Positions 10,104 to 19,715 are shown, counted from the stretch's first letter. The stretch: DNA of 54,226 bases from Chloroflexota bacterium (GCA_012729765.1 JAAYCM010000014.1:1-54226), one strand, 5' to 3'. The notes: generated by a model from the sequence alone, not told the origin. Numbers and translations: made by a program.

Positions 10104-10826
10104 ATGAATAACGAGGCGACAAGCCTGCCGGACCGCGTCCCCTATCATCTGGCAATCATCATGGACGGGAACGGGCGTTGGGCCAGGGCGCGAGGTATGC
10201 CGCGCCTGGCAGGCCATCGCGCGGGTGTTGAAAATTTGCGGCGCATTCTGCGCGCTTCCAGCGAGTTTGGGATCAAAATCCTGACGATCTACGCCTTCTC
10301 CACCGAAAACTGGGGGCGGCCCGAAGCCGAAGTGCGCGGCCTGATGAATATCCTGGAAGCGGTGATCGACCGCGAACTGGGCCAACTTCATGCCAATGGC
10401 GTGCAGCTCCGTCACATCGGTGAGCTGGAGGGGCTGTCGCCCATACTCCAGCGCAAGGTCCGCCAGGCGATTGAGCTGACGCGCAACAACGACCAGTTGA
10501 TCCTCAACGTCGCGTTCAATTACGGTGGCCGCCAGGAATTGATCCAGGCCTTCCGGCGCATTATCGCCGATGGCGTGCCGCCGGAACAGATCGACGAGAC
10601 GCTGATCGACTACTATCTCTATACTGCCGGTCAGCCCGATCCCGATATGGTGGTGCGGACGGGCGGCGAGATGCGGCTGAGCAATTTCCTGCTGTGGCAG
10701 GCATCCTACGCCGAATACTATTCGACGCCGGTCTTCTGGCCGGACTTCGACCGGGAAGAACTCTTGAAGGCGATTGCACAGTTTGCGCGGCGCGAGCGCC
10801 GGTATGGCCTGGTTCCCCAGACCTGA
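10104..10826 (+). CDS. uppS: Undecaprenyl (polyprenyl) diphosphate synthase
   Basis: A 240-residue cis-prenyltransferase that builds the C55 lipid carrier for peptidoglycan and glycans. The hallmark [13 protein letters not shown] carries the catalytic Asp21; GHRAG and the [13 protein letters not shown] segment follow, and the C-terminal substrate-binding region [20 protein letters not shown] ends in FWPDF. Residue counts agree with the family. It overlaps no neighbour; cdsA starts 46 bases downstream, so both are probably on the frr transcript. It acts at the cytosolic face of the membrane. Confidence 0.97.
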   Translation: MNNEATSLPDRVPYHLAIIMDGNGRWARARGMPRLAGHRAGVENLRRILRASSEFGIKILTIYAFSTENWGRPEAEVRGLMNILEAVIDRELGQLHANGVQLRHIGELEGLSPILQRKVRQAIELTRNNDQLILNVAFNYGGRQELIQAFRRIIADGVPPEQIDETLIDYYLYTAGQPDPDMVVRTGGEMRLSNFLLWQASYAEYYSTPVFWPDFDREELLKAIAQFARRERRYGLVPQT

Positions 10827-10871
10827 TCTTGCTGCGCCGCAGCACTCCTCAAACCCGACGAGCGGTCCTGA

Positions 10872-11675
10872 ATGCTGAAAACACGATTTCTGGTTGCCGT
10901 TGTAGCGCTGCCGCTGCTGGTGGCAGTGATTCTGGTGGGCGGCTGGCTGTTTGCGCTGGTGGTGCTGGCGGCCCTGCTGCTGGGCGGCCTGGAGTATGTC
11001 CAACTGCTGCGCCAGGGGCAGTATCAGCCGCCGCTGGCGCTGGCACTGGCGCTGATCGCGCTGGCCTGGGGCGCGGTCTGGTTCGAGCACCCCGACTGGC
11101 TGACGCCAGGGCTGGCGCTGCTGCTGATCGCCGGGATGTTCTACGCGATCTGGGAGCGTGAGCACACCCGCTCTCACCCGATCGTAAACACGGCGCTGGC
11201 TGCATTCGGCGGAGTGTACATCGGCTGGTTGGGGAGCCACCTGCTGGCCGTGCGCCTGCTGGACGACGGCGCATTCCTGACGCTGTTCCTGTACGGGCTG
11301 GTGATCACGACCGACACGGCGGCCTATTTCGCCGGGCGCACCTGGGGCAAACATAAGCTCTCGCCGCTTACCAGCCCCAAGAAAACCTGGGAAGGCTACG
11401 CCGCGAGCGTGCTCAGCGGCCCACTCGTTGGCGCGCTGGGGGCACTGCTGCCCGGCCACGATACACTGACCGTGCTGCATGGCGCGCTGCTCGGTCTGCT
11501 AATCGGTATCCTGGGCACCGTGGGGGACCTGGCGATGTCGGCGGTGAAGCGCGAGGTGGGCGCGAAGGATTCCAGCCACCTGATACCGGGGCACGGCGGG
11601 ATTCTTGACCGGACCGATTCGGTGCTGGTTGCGGCGGTCATCGGCTACTACTATATCACCTGGTTCATTCGTTAA
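10872..11675 (+). CDS. cdsA: Phosphatidate cytidylyltransferase
   Basis: A 267-residue integral membrane enzyme that makes CDP-diacylglycerol from phosphatidate and CTP. There are about seven hydrophobic segments from the very N-terminus (FLVAVVALPLLVAVILVGGW). The family signature is intact near residues 220-245: SAVKREVGAKDSSHLIPGHG, then GILDRTDS, giving the two metal-binding Asp residues. The middle segment YFAGRTWGKHKLSPLTSPKK is also typical. It lies just after uppS, the usual partner gene in bacteria. Confidence 0.96.
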   Translation: MLKTRFLVAVVALPLLVAVILVGGWLFALVVLAALLLGGLEYVQLLRQGQYQPPLALALALIALAWGAVWFEHPDWLTPGLALLLIAGMFYAIWEREHTRSHPIVNTALAAFGGVYIGWLGSHLLAVRLLDDGAFLTLFLYGLVITTDTAAYFAGRTWGKHKLSPLTSPKKTWEGYAASVLSGPLVGALGALLPGHDTLTVLHGALLGLLIGILGTVGDLAMSAVKREVGAKDSSHLIPGHGGILDRTDSVLVAAVIGYYYITWFIR

Positions 11676-11689
11676 TTTTGTGCAGAAGT

Positions 11690-11718
11690 TTGACCAGGGG
11701 CGTGCAGTGTGCTATATT
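11690..11718 (+). promoter_or_regulatory. Promoter of rho with long leader
   Basis: TTGACC, 17-base spacer, TATATT. The next start codon (rho) is about 230 bases downstream of the -10 box, so the transcript would carry a long untranslated leader. Confidence 0.6.
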
Positions 11719-11947
11719 GTCAGTAAGCTGGTTGTTTTTGAAGCCGTTCACTCCCGTTTGTGCACCCACAATCGATTAAAATTCCAGGTTCGAAGTTGAA
11801 GCCGTATTGGTCACGTGGTGTCCATCGCAGATGCGATCGTTCCCCTGTTACCGTCCGTTAGCTGATCATGATCGTACATCCTGTCACTGAGTGGTGTGCT
11901 CGTTATCGCGGCACGCCTGATCCCTGCCTCGTTCGGAGACTCCCAAA

Positions 11948-13213
11948 ATGGATATAGCAGAACTCGAAACGCAAACCCTGGAAGACCTGCGCAATCTGGC
12001 ACGCGATGCCGATATCGCAGGGTTCAGCCGCCTGAAAAAGCAAGACCTGATCTTACGCCTGCTGCGCGACAAGGCCGAAAAGCAGGGCCACCAACTGCGC
12101 GGCGGCATCCTGGAAATCATCGAAGATGGGCTGGGCTTTTTGCGCTCGGATCACTACCTGCCCGGCCCGGACGATATTTACGTCAGCCAGACCCAGATTC
12201 GCCGCTTTGGACTGCGGACCGGCGATATGGTGATCGGCCAGGTGCGCCCGCCCAAGGACTCGGAGAAATACTTCGGCCTGCTGCGCGTCGAAGCCGTCAA
12301 TGGGCTGGACCCCGAACAGGCCAAGCGCCGCCCCCGCTTCGATGACCTGACCGCCATCTTTCCCGAACAACGCTACAACCTGGAAACCAACTCGCGTATT
12401 CTTTCCACGCGGATGCTCAACCTGATCGCGCCGGTAGGGCGCGGGCAGCGCGGCCTGATCGTCAGCCCGCCCAAGGCCGGTAAAACCACCGTCCTCAAAG
12501 AGGTCGCCAACGCCATCAGTTACAACTATCCCGAAGTACACCTGATGGTCGTGCTGATCGGTGAGCGTCCCGAAGAAGTGACCGATATGGATCGCTCGGT
12601 GGACGCCGAAGTGATCAGCAGCACCTTCGACGAGCCGGTAGCCTATCATGTGCGCGTGGCCGAGATGGCCCTGGAGCGCGCCAAGCGCCTGGTCGAGTCG
12701 CAGCAGCATGTCGTGATTCTGCTGGACAGCATCACGCGGCTGGCGCGCGCCTATAACCTGGTCGTGCCGCCCAGTGGCCGCACGCTGACCGGCGGTCTTG
12801 ATCCGTCGGCGCTCTACCCGCCCAAGCGCTTCTTTGGCGCGGCGCGTAATGTGGAAGAAGGCGGCAGCCTGACGATCGTGGCGACCTGCCTGGTCAAGAC
12901 CGGCAGCCGCATGGACGACGTGATTTATGAGGAATTCAAGGGCACGGGCAACATGGAACTGCATCTCTCGCGCGAGCTGCAGGAACGCCGCGTGTTCCCG
13001 GCCTTCGACATCATGCAGTCATCGACCCGGCGCGAAGAGCTGCTGCTCGGCCCGGACATCCTGCAGCGCGTGTGGACCATGCGCCGGATGCTGGTCCAGA
13101 TGACGCAGCCGCCCGCCAATTACGACACGGTGACGGCAACCGAAGCCCTGATCAACCAGATGCGCCATACAGACAACAACGAAGAGTTCCTCGAGCAGTT
13201 GGTCAAGGCTTAG
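11948..13213 (+). CDS. rho: Transcription termination factor Rho
   Basis: A 421-residue hexameric RNA helicase that ends transcription of untranslated RNA. Residues 1-45 are the N-terminal helical Rho-N domain, 50-125 the RNA-binding cold-shock-like domain ([16 protein letters not shown]), and the rest the RecA-like ATPase with Walker A at 173-181 (SPPKAGKTT), Walker B in [16 protein letters not shown], the Q-loop and the R-loop region ([20 protein letters not shown]). There is no long inserted Arg/Asp-rich tract of the kind seen in actinobacterial Rho. It has its own promoter. Confidence 0.97.
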   Translation: MDIAELETQTLEDLRNLARDADIAGFSRLKKQDLILRLLRDKAEKQGHQLRGGILEIIEDGLGFLRSDHYLPGPDDIYVSQTQIRRFGLRTGDMVIGQVRPPKDSEKYFGLLRVEAVNGLDPEQAKRRPRFDDLTAIFPEQRYNLETNSRILSTRMLNLIAPVGRGQRGLIVSPPKAGKTTVLKEVANAISYNYPEVHLMVVLIGERPEEVTDMDRSVDAEVISSTFDEPVAYHVRVAEMALERAKRLVESQQHVVILLDSITRLARAYNLVVPPSGRTLTGGLDPSALYPPKRFFGAARNVEEGGSLTIVATCLVKTGSRMDDVIYEEFKGTGNMELHLSRELQERRVFPAFDIMQSSTRREELLLGPDILQRVWTMRRMLVQMTQPPANYDTVTATEALINQMRHTDNNEEFLEQLVKA

Positions 13214-13228
13214 TCTGCACAGCCTTTT

Positions 13229-13248
13229 CGACGCCCCTTCCGGCGTCG
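13229..13248. repeat. Hairpin after rho
   Basis: Seven-base arms CGACGCC / GGCGTCG with a six-base loop follow the rho stop by 15 bases. It has no T run, so it is a weak candidate for a transcript 3' end. Confidence 0.35.
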
Positions 13249-13307
13249 GATATGCTCAGGCATTCTCACAACTCAGAACCGTTGAACGCCGGCGAGGTGG
13301 GCGGTGG

Positions 13308-15311
13308 ATGTACGCTGCCCCAATACCTGCCCGCGTTCAGTGGCTTGCCAGACAGGCTCAGCTCACTTTGAACAAGCCCGATCTGCTGGCGCGCCGGTCG
13401 CCGGTTGTCCAGGGATGGCCGCTCGTGCTGGCCCTGGCGGCGCTGGCGCTCTATCTTGCCACACGCAGCCTTTCGCTGGATGACTTCGATTCGGGCAGCT
13501 TCGTGCTGGCGCTCGACCGTTTCGACCCCGTCTTGCAGCAGCCGCAGCCGCCCGGTTTCCCGGTCTATGTCGCGCTCGGACGGCTGGTGCACGCCGTCGT
13601 GCCCGATCCGGTCGCTGCCCTGACACTGCTGAGCGCGATCGGCGGGGCAGCGGCGGTGGGACTCGTCGCCGTGCTCGGCTGGATGCTGACCCACCGCGCC
13701 GATGTGGGGCTGGCTGCCGGGGTGATCTTCGCGCTCAGCCCGATCCAGTGGCTCACCGCCGGGAAGGCGCTCTCGGATGTGCCGGGGCTGGCGCTCTCAT
13801 TAGCGGCGCTGGCCGTGCTGTGGGCGGCGCGCACCCGCCCGCGCTGGCTGATCCCCGGCGCGGCGCTGCTCGGCCTCAGCCTGGGGACGCGCCTGCAAGC
13901 CAACCTGCCCGGCCTGCTGCTGCTGGCGTGGCTGCTGTGGGACGCGCGGCGCGCCCGGCGCTGGAGTGCGATCGGGCTGGCGCTGATCGTACTCGGTATG
14001 GCGGTCGCGCTGTGGCTGATCCCGATCGCGCAGGCCGCCGGTGGACTGGACGTCTACCGCGATCTGATCGACGCGCACAGCGAACACGTGTGGGAAAGCG
14101 ACTCGCTGTTCGGCGCGGAGCCGCTTTCCGCCACCACGCTCCGCGCCCGCGCCAAAGATTTCCTCGACACGTTCCTCGTCCCCACGCTGGGCCTCAGCCT
14201 GTACGAGCCGTTGACGTTGGCCGGTTGGGCGCAGATCGCCGCGCTGATCGGGTTCATCGTGGGCGGGCTGGCGCTGGCCGACTACCGCCGCGCCGAAACG
14301 CGCGCCCTGGTGGTATGGCTGCTGGTTGTGATCGTCCCGCTGTTTCTGCTCGAATCGCTCAACCGCCCACGCCTGATGCTGCCCGCGCTGCCGCCCCTGA
14401 TCCTGCTGGTGATCGGCGGCTGGGCGCGGCTGCCGGGCCGGATCGCGCCGCTGCGCTGGGCGATCTGGGGGATAGCCGCGTTGGGACTGCTGCTCGAAGG
14501 CGCGCCGCTGGCCGACACGCTGCACCGCGTCGAAGCGCCGCCCACGCAGGCCGCCGCCGCGATCCGCGCGCAGTACCCGCCCGATCAAACGCTGGTCGCC
14601 GCCGCCGGATCGTTCCGCACGGCCCAGATCGAGCTATCAGAATACCAATTGGTGTACCTCTACCGCTTCGACGCCGCGGCAGTCGCGGACCTGATCGCGG
14701 GTGGAGACTATCGCTATATCGCCGTGCTGGACCGCGAGCAGTTCGCGGGCGTGATGGATGTGCTCGACGCGGGCGGGCGCTACGTGCCGGTCATAGACCG
14801 CACCTTCAGCCGTGATCCGCGCGTGCACTGGCAGCACAGCCAGGTCCGGCTCCAGGTGCTCACGCCCGCCGACCAGCTTCAGCCCGATGATCTGCGCCTG
14901 CCGCCCGCTGGCCGGATCGATCTCGGCGGCGACGATGGGCGCTACCTGGGGCGCGGCTGGTTCCGCCCGGAGTCGGTCGGCGGGGTGAGCGCGCGTTGGG
15001 CCGAAGCGCTCAGCGTCGTGCGCGTGACGCTCGATCCGGGAGCCTACCGGGTAACGCTGCGCGCCGCCGCGTATCCGGCAGGGCAGGCCATCACAGTGCG
15101 CGTGAACGGTGAAATCGTGGCGGAGATCGACCTGGCGCAGGATTGGGCCGATCATAGTTTCACGCTGGACGTAGGGAACGGCATCACGACGTTGGAGCTG
15201 GAGCACGCCCGCAGCGAGTCACCCTACACGCGCACGCAGGGTGGCAGCTCCGATCAACGCCGGTTAGCCGCCGCCTACGACTGGATTCAGTTCGAGCCGG
15301 TCGGGGAATAA
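13308..15311 (+). CDS. Polytopic membrane protein, GT39/ArnT-like glycosyltransferase
   Basis: A 667-residue protein. After a short N-terminal tail, residues about 38-400 contain some ten hydrophobic segments. The first external loop has SLDDFDSGSFVLAL, which resembles the Asp-containing DDF-type loop of GT-C glycosyltransferases (PMT/ArnT), followed by PQPPGFPVYVALGRL, also usual there. These enzymes move sugars from polyprenyl-phosphate donors to proteins or lipids outside the membrane. Residues about 480-667 are soluble and end in a beta-rich segment (VRVNGEIVAEIDLAQDWADH) that looks like a small carbohydrate-binding-type sandwich. A G-rich ribosome site precedes the ATG. The gene has no nearby glycan genes, so its acceptor is unknown. 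Confidence 0.72.
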   Translation: MYAAPIPARVQWLARQAQLTLNKPDLLARRSPVVQGWPLVLALAALALYLATRSLSLDDFDSGSFVLALDRFDPVLQQPQPPGFPVYVALGRLVHAVVPDPVAALTLLSAIGGAAAVGLVAVLGWMLTHRADVGLAAGVIFALSPIQWLTAGKALSDVPGLALSLAALAVLWAARTRPRWLIPGAALLGLSLGTRLQANLPGLLLLAWLLWDARRARRWSAIGLALIVLGMAVALWLIPIAQAAGGLDVYRDLIDAHSEHVWESDSLFGAEPLSATTLRARAKDFLDTFLVPTLGLSLYEPLTLAGWAQIAALIGFIVGGLALADYRRAETRALVVWLLVVIVPLFLLESLNRPRLMLPALPPLILLVIGGWARLPGRIAPLRWAIWGIAALGLLLEGAPLADTLHRVEAPPTQAAAAIRAQYPPDQTLVAAAGSFRTAQIELSEYQLVYLYRFDAAAVADLIAGGDYRYIAVLDREQFAGVMDVLDAGGRYVPVIDRTFSRDPRVHWQHSQVRLQVLTPADQLQPDDLRLPPAGRIDLGGDDGRYLGRGWFRPESVGGVSARWAEALSVVRVTLDPGAYRVTLRAAAYPAGQAITVRVNGEIVAEIDLAQDWADHSFTLDVGNGITTLELEHARSESPYTRTQGGSSDQRRLAAAYDWIQFEPVGE

Positions 15312-15341
15312 AAAACCGCCGGGGCACGCGCCCACGACGGT
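15310..15341 (-). terminator. Terminator of gatA
   Basis: Read on the minus strand: an outer ACCGTC/GGCGGT stem with one wobble pair, an inner GGGC/GCCC stem, then TTTTTT. It overlaps the stop codon of the convergent glycosyltransferase-like gene. Confidence 0.6.
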
Positions 15342-15362
15342 ATAACCTCAGACGATTCGCGC

Positions 15363-16814
15363 TTAGAGCGCGGGCGACTGGCGGTGCCAGTCTGTCGCCT
15401 GCTGATAGGCATGTGCCGCGCGCAGGACGGTCGGCTCACCGAACGCTGCCCCTGTAATCTGCAATCCGATCGGCATCCCATCCGCGTCGAAGCCGCACGG
15501 CACGCTCACGCCCGCGATCCCGGACAGACTGGCGGGCAGGGTCAGCACGTCCGAGAGGTACATTTGCAGCGGGTCGTCGACCTTCTCCCCGATCCGAAAC
15601 GCGGTGGTGGGCGTGGTCGGCGAGAGGATCACATCGACCGATTCGAACGCGCGGTCGAAGTCCTGCTTAACCAGCGTGCGGACCTTCTGTGCCTTGAGAT
15701 AGTAGGCGTCGTAGTAGCCCGCCGAGAGCGCGTAGGTACCGAGCATGATCCGCCGCTTGACCTCAGCCCCGAAGCCGTGCCCGCGCGTGGCCTTGTAGGT
15801 CGGCCACATCGCGCCCTGCGACTCGCGCGGCCCATAGCGCACGCCGTCGAAGCGCGCCAGGTTGGACGACGCCTCAGCCGCCGAGATCAGGTAATAGACC
15901 GGCAGGCCGTAGCTGGTGTGCGGCAGGCTGATCTCCTGAATTTCGGCCCCCAGCGCGGTGAACTGCTCGATCGCGGCGCGGACCGCGTGCTCGACTTCCG
16001 GCTGCATCCCTTCCACGAAGTATTCACGCGGCACGCCGACACGCAGCCCGCGAATATCGCCGGTCAGCGCGGCCACGTAATCCGGAACCGGCGCGTCGAT
16101 GCTGGTGCTGTCCTGCGGGTCGTGCCCGGCGATCACGTTCATCAGCAGGGCCATATCCTCGACCGACCGACCGAACACGCCGATCTGATCGAGCGACGAG
16201 GCGAACGCGATCAGCCCATAGCGCGAGATGCGGCCATAGGACGGCTTGAGCGCCGACACGCCGCAGAACGCCGCCGGCTGGCGCACGCTGCCGCCCGTAT
16301 CGGTGCCCAGCGCGCCGAGCGCCATATGCCCCGCGACCGCCGCCGCGCTGCCGCCGCTGCTGCCGCCCGGCACACGATCCAGGTCCCAGGGGTTGTGCGT
16401 GGTGCAATAGCCGGAGTTCTCGGTGGACGATCCCATCGCGAACTCGTCGGTGTTGGTCTTGCCGAGCATGATCGCCCCGGCATCGAACAAGCGCTGCACC
16501 GCCGTGCCGGTGTAGGGCGGAATGAAGCCTTCCAGGATGCGCGAGCCGCACGTCGTCGGGACGCCCTGCGTGACCAGCACATCTTTGATCGCCAGCGGAA
16601 TACCCAACAGCGGCGCGTCCTCGCCCTGCTGGCGGCGGCGATCCGCCTGGGCGGCGGCTTCGAGCGCCTGCTCGCCCGTGACGATCAGATAGGCGCACAC
16701 CTGTGGATCCAGCGCCGCGATGCGGTCCAGGTGCGCCTGCGTCAACTCGACAGCCGTGATCTCGCCGGCGCGCAGACGCGCGTGCGCCTCGGCCAGGGTG
16801 AGATCAGTCAACAT
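15363..16814 (-). CDS. gatA: Aspartyl/glutamyl-tRNA amidotransferase subunit A
   Basis: A 483-residue amidase-signature enzyme that releases ammonia from glutamine for converting Glu-tRNA-Gln (or Asp-tRNA-Asn). The Ser-cisSer-Lys triad is visible: Lys77 in GIPLAIKD, Ser152 in [12 protein letters not shown], and Ser176 in [12 protein letters not shown]. The [15 protein letters not shown] segment is the GatA-specific region that sets it apart from other amidases. I placed the start at [10 protein letters not shown]; upstream in-frame codons belong to the preceding regulator gene in another frame. The start overlaps the end of that regulator by 11 bases. gatB and gatC are not in the window. Confidence 0.95.
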   Translation of the reverse strand: MLTDLTLAEAHARLRAGEITAVELTQAHLDRIAALDPQVCAYLIVTGEQALEAAAQADRRRQQGEDAPLLGIPLAIKDVLVTQGVPTTCGSRILEGFIPPYTGTAVQRLFDAGAIMLGKTNTDEFAMGSSTENSGYCTTHNPWDLDRVPGGSSGGSAAAVAGHMALGALGTDTGGSVRQPAAFCGVSALKPSYGRISRYGLIAFASSLDQIGVFGRSVEDMALLMNVIAGHDPQDSTSIDAPVPDYVAALTGDIRGLRVGVPREYFVEGMQPEVEHAVRAAIEQFTALGAEIQEISLPHTSYGLPVYYLISAAEASSNLARFDGVRYGPRESQGAMWPTYKATRGHGFGAEVKRRIMLGTYALSAGYYDAYYLKAQKVRTLVKQDFDRAFESVDVILSPTTPTTAFRIGEKVDDPLQMYLSDVLTLPASLSGIAGVSVPCGFDADGMPIGLQITGAAFGEPTVLRAAHAYQQATDWHRQSPAL

Positions 16815-17658
16815 AGGTGGTGTGTTCCATGAGGTAGGTGTACGGATCCAGGGTCTGCACCTGGAGCGACATGAGCGGCTCGTGAGCTTCCTGATCCGTC
16901 CCGGCGCGCAGCACGACATAGCCGCGCTCGGCATCGACGAAGTTATAGAGCGTCTTGACGCGCTCGGTGAAGCATTCGGCCACAGCGGCGGTCAGTTGAT
17001 CCAACTGCCCGGCGTGCGTAAAGACAGTAAAGCGCGCTTCTTCGAGGTAGCCGATGAAATCATGCGGCGTGCCGTGCTGGGCGACCATTTCGGTTAGCAC
17101 CTGGGACGCCAGGGCCAGCCCTTCGTCCGCCGCCAGAAAACCGTAGGCTTCGCGGAAGGCGCTGAACCCGTTCAGCACGATCTCCAGAAAACGCCAGCCC
17201 TCTTCGTTCAACAGCTCGGTCATCTCGGCCTGGATCAGCGAGCCGGACGGCAGGCCGGTGCGCGGCTCGTGCAGGTGATCGCGCGTCGCGCGCCGGATCG
17301 ATCCCTGGACGCGCAGCCGCAGCTCTTCGATGTCGAACGGCTTGGTCAGATAGTCGTCGGCCCCCAACTCCAGCCCGGCCACCTTGTCGGCGCGGCCATC
17401 TCGCTGCGTCAGGAAGGTGATCGGGATATATTTGGTCAGGGTAGTCGTGCGCAGCGCCTTGCAGACATCGAAGCCGTCCATATCGGGCAGCATGATGTCG
17501 AGCAGGATCAGGTTGGGCAGCTTGGCACGGCTCAGGGCGATGCCCTCAGCCCCTTCCTCGGCGTGATAGACTTCGTACCCCTGGCTCTCAAAATAAGCCA
17601 TCAACATCTCAGAGACGTCTACATCGTCCTCGATGATCAACAGGCGCTTTTTCGGCAT
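16804..17658 (-). CDS. Response regulator with degenerate GGDEF-like domain
   Basis: About 284 residues. The N-terminal receiver domain is complete: acidic pair in LLIIEDDVD, phospho-acceptor Asp in [16 protein letters not shown], and the Thr and Lys in ITFLTQRD and YLTKPFDI. The C-terminal domain starts [13 protein letters not shown], matching the D-x-LTGLPNR opening of GGDEF domains, followed by the N-G-F-x-x-F-x-x-x-YG pattern; but where the active GG(D/E)EF loop should be it reads [10 protein letters not shown]. It should therefore not make cyclic-di-GMP; it may bind a nucleotide or a partner. I prefer the ATG (MPKKRLLII) over an upstream TTG. It overlaps gatA by 11 bases, an odd pairing for a signalling gene. 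Confidence 0.85.
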   Translation of the reverse strand: MPKKRLLIIEDDVDVSEMLMAYFESQGYEVYHAEEGAEGIALSRAKLPNLILLDIMLPDMDGFDVCKALRTTTLTKYIPITFLTQRDGRADKVAGLELGADDYLTKPFDIEELRLRVQGSIRRATRDHLHEPRTGLPSGSLIQAEMTELLNEEGWRFLEIVLNGFSAFREAYGFLAADEGLALASQVLTEMVAQHGTPHDFIGYLEEARFTVFTHAGQLDQLTAAVAECFTERVKTLYNFVDAERGYVVLRAGTDQEAHEPLMSLQVQTLDPYTYLMEHTTYVD

Positions 17659-17755
17659 GGCTGCAGTCGCTCCGGCTTGCTCCACCAAACGTTAATTATT
17701 CTAACGGAAAACCGACCCTAGTGTACCAGAGTTCGCGGCTGGCGGAAAACACCGC

Positions 17756-18574
17756 TTATTCCACCGGCGGGCGCTGGTTCCAGCCGTCGCCGCGTGCCGG
17801 GCGGGGGACCGGCTCGATCTCGACGTAGAGGATCGTCTCCGCGTCCACCCCATACGGCCCTTCCAGCATCTCAGCCCCGTCCGGGCCGATCACCAGCGAG
17901 CAGCCGATACACCGGCGCCCCTGCCAGGGTCCGGCAGAAATCGGGCCGACGTTGCTCGCGCTGGCGATCCACAGCGCGAACTCGCGCGCGACCGGGACAT
18001 ACGCCTCGCGCCATTCCGCGCCATAGGGGGTGCGCGCCTGATCGTGATCGGCGGGCACAGCCCAACTGCTCGGCGAGAGGATCACGTCCGCGCCCATATA
18101 GCCCAGCGAGCGGCTGAGAACCCGATCCCTGGCGAATCCGTCGGCGCAGATCATCAGGCCGAGCGTGCCCAATTCCGTATGGCAGACGCCGAGCCGGTCG
18201 CCCTGATCGTAGCAGTCGTGGGCCAACTCCAATTCGTTGAGCTTGCGATGGTGCAGGATCACGCCGCCCTGTCGATCCGCGATAATCGCGGCGTTATAGA
18301 CGCGCTCGCCCGCCCGCTCGATCAGCCCGCCGCAGACATACACGCCATGCTCCTGCGCGGCCCCGGTCAGCGCGCGGCACACGCTGCCATCGGGAATTGG
18401 CTCGGCTTCGCTGCGCGCCGAAGGGTGTGTCCAGCCGAGATCGAGCGCTTCGGGCAGCAGCACGACATCCGCCCCGGCCTGCGCCGCCTGCGCGCTCGAT
18501 CTGATCGCGCAGGCCAGGTTGCGGTGTTTCGCGCCCCCCTCAACCCACATCTGCACGAGTGCCAGTTTGAACAC
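17756..18574 (-). CDS. Carbon-nitrogen hydrolase (nitrilase superfamily amidohydrolase)
   Basis: A 272-residue cytosolic amidase of the nitrilase superfamily. The catalytic triad is clear: Glu42 in LLPEALDLGW, Lys111 in HHRKLNELE, and Cys143 in LGLMICADGFARD. The protein starts at the first strand (MFKLALVQM) as the family does, and the length is usual for N-carbamoyl or omega-amidase-type members. The substrate cannot be assigned; the residues after the Cys (ADGFARD rather than CYDxRFPE) set it apart from the omega-amidase branch. It is divergent from the HAD gene. Confidence 0.9.
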   Translation of the reverse strand: MFKLALVQMWVEGGAKHRNLACAIRSSAQAAQAGADVVLLPEALDLGWTHPSARSEAEPIPDGSVCRALTGAAQEHGVYVCGGLIERAGERVYNAAIIADRQGGVILHHRKLNELELAHDCYDQGDRLGVCHTELGTLGLMICADGFARDRVLSRSLGYMGADVILSPSSWAVPADHDQARTPYGAEWREAYVPVAREFALWIASASNVGPISAGPWQGRRCIGCSLVIGPDGAEMLEGPYGVDAETILYVEIEPVPRPARGDGWNQRPPVE

Positions 18575-18696
18575 CGGCTTAATCCTTCCTGCATCCAGCC
18601 AAACACCGCCCTATTGTAGCATGCCCTGGTCGCCATCGGCTGCCGGCTGTGCGAAAACCGGGAATATCCGAAACGGGCAGGGAGCGCGCAGCGGTT

Positions 18697-19170
18697 ATGC
18701 TGATCATTTTTGACAAAGACGATACCCTGGTTCACAGCCTGGACGGGCGGCCCGCCAACACGCTTGACGAGCAGGTCTTGATCGACGGCGTGGTCGAACG
18801 GTGCGCGCAGCTTCGCGCCGAGGGGCATACCCTGGCGATTGCCAGCAATCAGGGCGGCGCGGCCTTCGGCTATTTTTCGGTGGCCGATGCACATGCGCTG
18901 GTGGCACAGGTGGCGAAAGCGATCGGTGCGCAGCACTACGCGGTGTGCGTCTGCCATCCACACGGCAGCGTGCCCGGCGCGGCGCGCGAAAGCGAGTACC
19001 GCAAGCCCAATCCGGGGATGCTGCTCTACCTGATGGATGCGCTGGGATTTGGCGCAGGCGACACGATCTATGTCGGTGATCGGGATGACGACCGCGAGGC
19101 CGCCAACCGCGCCGGAGTCCGGTTTGCGTGGGCGCAGGAATTCTTCGCCCAGGAGAATTTGCCCGGCTAA
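18697..19170 (+). CDS. HAD-IIIA family phosphatase
   Basis: A 157-residue small HAD hydrolase without a cap domain. Motif I is FDKDDTLV (nucleophile Asp6, acid Asp8), motif II is the Ser in LAIASNQGG, motif III the Lys in RKPNPGMLL, and motif IV GDRDDDREAANRAG. The S-N-Q-G-G and R-K-P-x-x-G-M pattern matches the group that contains histidinol-phosphatase and D-glycero-manno-heptose bisphosphatase. I chose the ATG directly before the motif I strand; an upstream ATG adds 16 residues unlike the family. The usual zinc-binding Cys-His loop of GmhB is only partly present (CVCHPHG), so the substrate is open. Confidence 0.88.
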   Translation: MLIIFDKDDTLVHSLDGRPANTLDEQVLIDGVVERCAQLRAEGHTLAIASNQGGAAFGYFSVADAHALVAQVAKAIGAQHYAVCVCHPHGSVPGAARESEYRKPNPGMLLYLMDALGFGAGDTIYVGDRDDDREAANRAGVRFAWAQEFFAQENLPG

Positions 19171-19219
19171 AAGATGAGGGGGGAGCGGGAAAGCGTGTGC
19201 CCGCCGGGGCGTGAGCGGC

Positions 19220-19375
19220 TTACCGGCGCGGCAGTACGATAATTTTTTCCTGGGTGATGACTGCCGTCGCATAGGCGCGCCGGTTGCACGCGGCCAGGTA
19301 GCGGCCCACCAGCATACCCGCCGGAACGGAGAGGACAAACCAGGTAGTCAGGAATGTGACTGCATCTTTAAACAT
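19220..19375 (-). CDS. Small membrane protein, 51 aa
   Basis: A short gene that standard length cut-offs miss. It reads MFKDAVTFLTTWFVLSVPAG then MLVGRYLAACNRRAYATAVI and ends EKIIVLPRR: one membrane helix (about residues 6-28), then a basic C-terminal tail. A GGGGG ribosome site lies ten bases upstream of the ATG, and a good promoter lies just before that. It converges on the HAD gene. Function is unknown; single-helix proteins next to heat-shock genes are sometimes stress-related, but that is only an inference. Confidence 0.65.
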   Translation of the reverse strand: MFKDAVTFLTTWFVLSVPAGMLVGRYLAACNRRAYATAVITQEKIIVLPRR

Positions 19376-19408
19376 GAAGATAATGCCCCCTTGATTGATG
19401 ATGTGTTA

Positions 19409-19438
19409 AGTGTAAATCAATTTTACAATTTATGTCAA
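19409..19438 (-). promoter_or_regulatory. Promoter of the 51-aa membrane protein
   Basis: A perfect TTGACA -35 box and TACACT -10 box with an 18-base spacer, read on the minus strand, about 34 bases before the start codon. The surrounding stretch is AT-rich, unlike the neighbouring genes. Confidence 0.55.
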
Positions 19439-19715
19439 CCCTTCCTGGAATTTTGGGGGCAGATTCTCCCGGCTTGAGGAAGCCGCCATCCTACAGGCGT
19501 ATGAATTCCTCAACGCGCGCTTTACTGATCGCGCCTACCGGGGGCAATTCCCGCCCAGATGCCAGCCGCTTCTGCACCGAATCTTACAATCTTTTTATCA
19601 AATGCCGATCGAATTCTTAAATTGCGCTGATGTAATTTTTACACGACCGATCGATCATTGGGGTGCAATCAGAAAACAAACATTTGAAGTCAGGTGCGAT
19701 ACGTAGGAGGTAACG
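19439..19715. other. AT-rich gap before the small heat-shock gene
   Basis: No convincing gene is seen here. The last 150 bases are AT-rich and must hold the heat-shock promoter, but I see no CIRCE element and no clear -35/-10 pair. Short open frames in the gap lack ribosome sites and recognisable protein features. Confidence 0.4.

Noticed and set aside
11780..11810. GGTTCGAAG resembling a tRNA T-loop
   Set aside because: The flanking bases do not pair into a T-stem and no anticodon arm or acceptor stem can be drawn.
17658..17755. Gap before the REC/GGDEF-like gene as a riboswitch
   Set aside because: Too short, with no conserved structure recognised.
19211..19477. 88-codon plus-strand open frame opposite the small membrane protein
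   Set aside because: It is antisense to the 51-residue gene, has no ribosome site and an irregular amino-acid content.
19600..19715. Possible CIRCE heat-shock operator before hsp20
   Set aside because: No TTAGCACTC-N9-GAGTGCTAA-like dyad is present.
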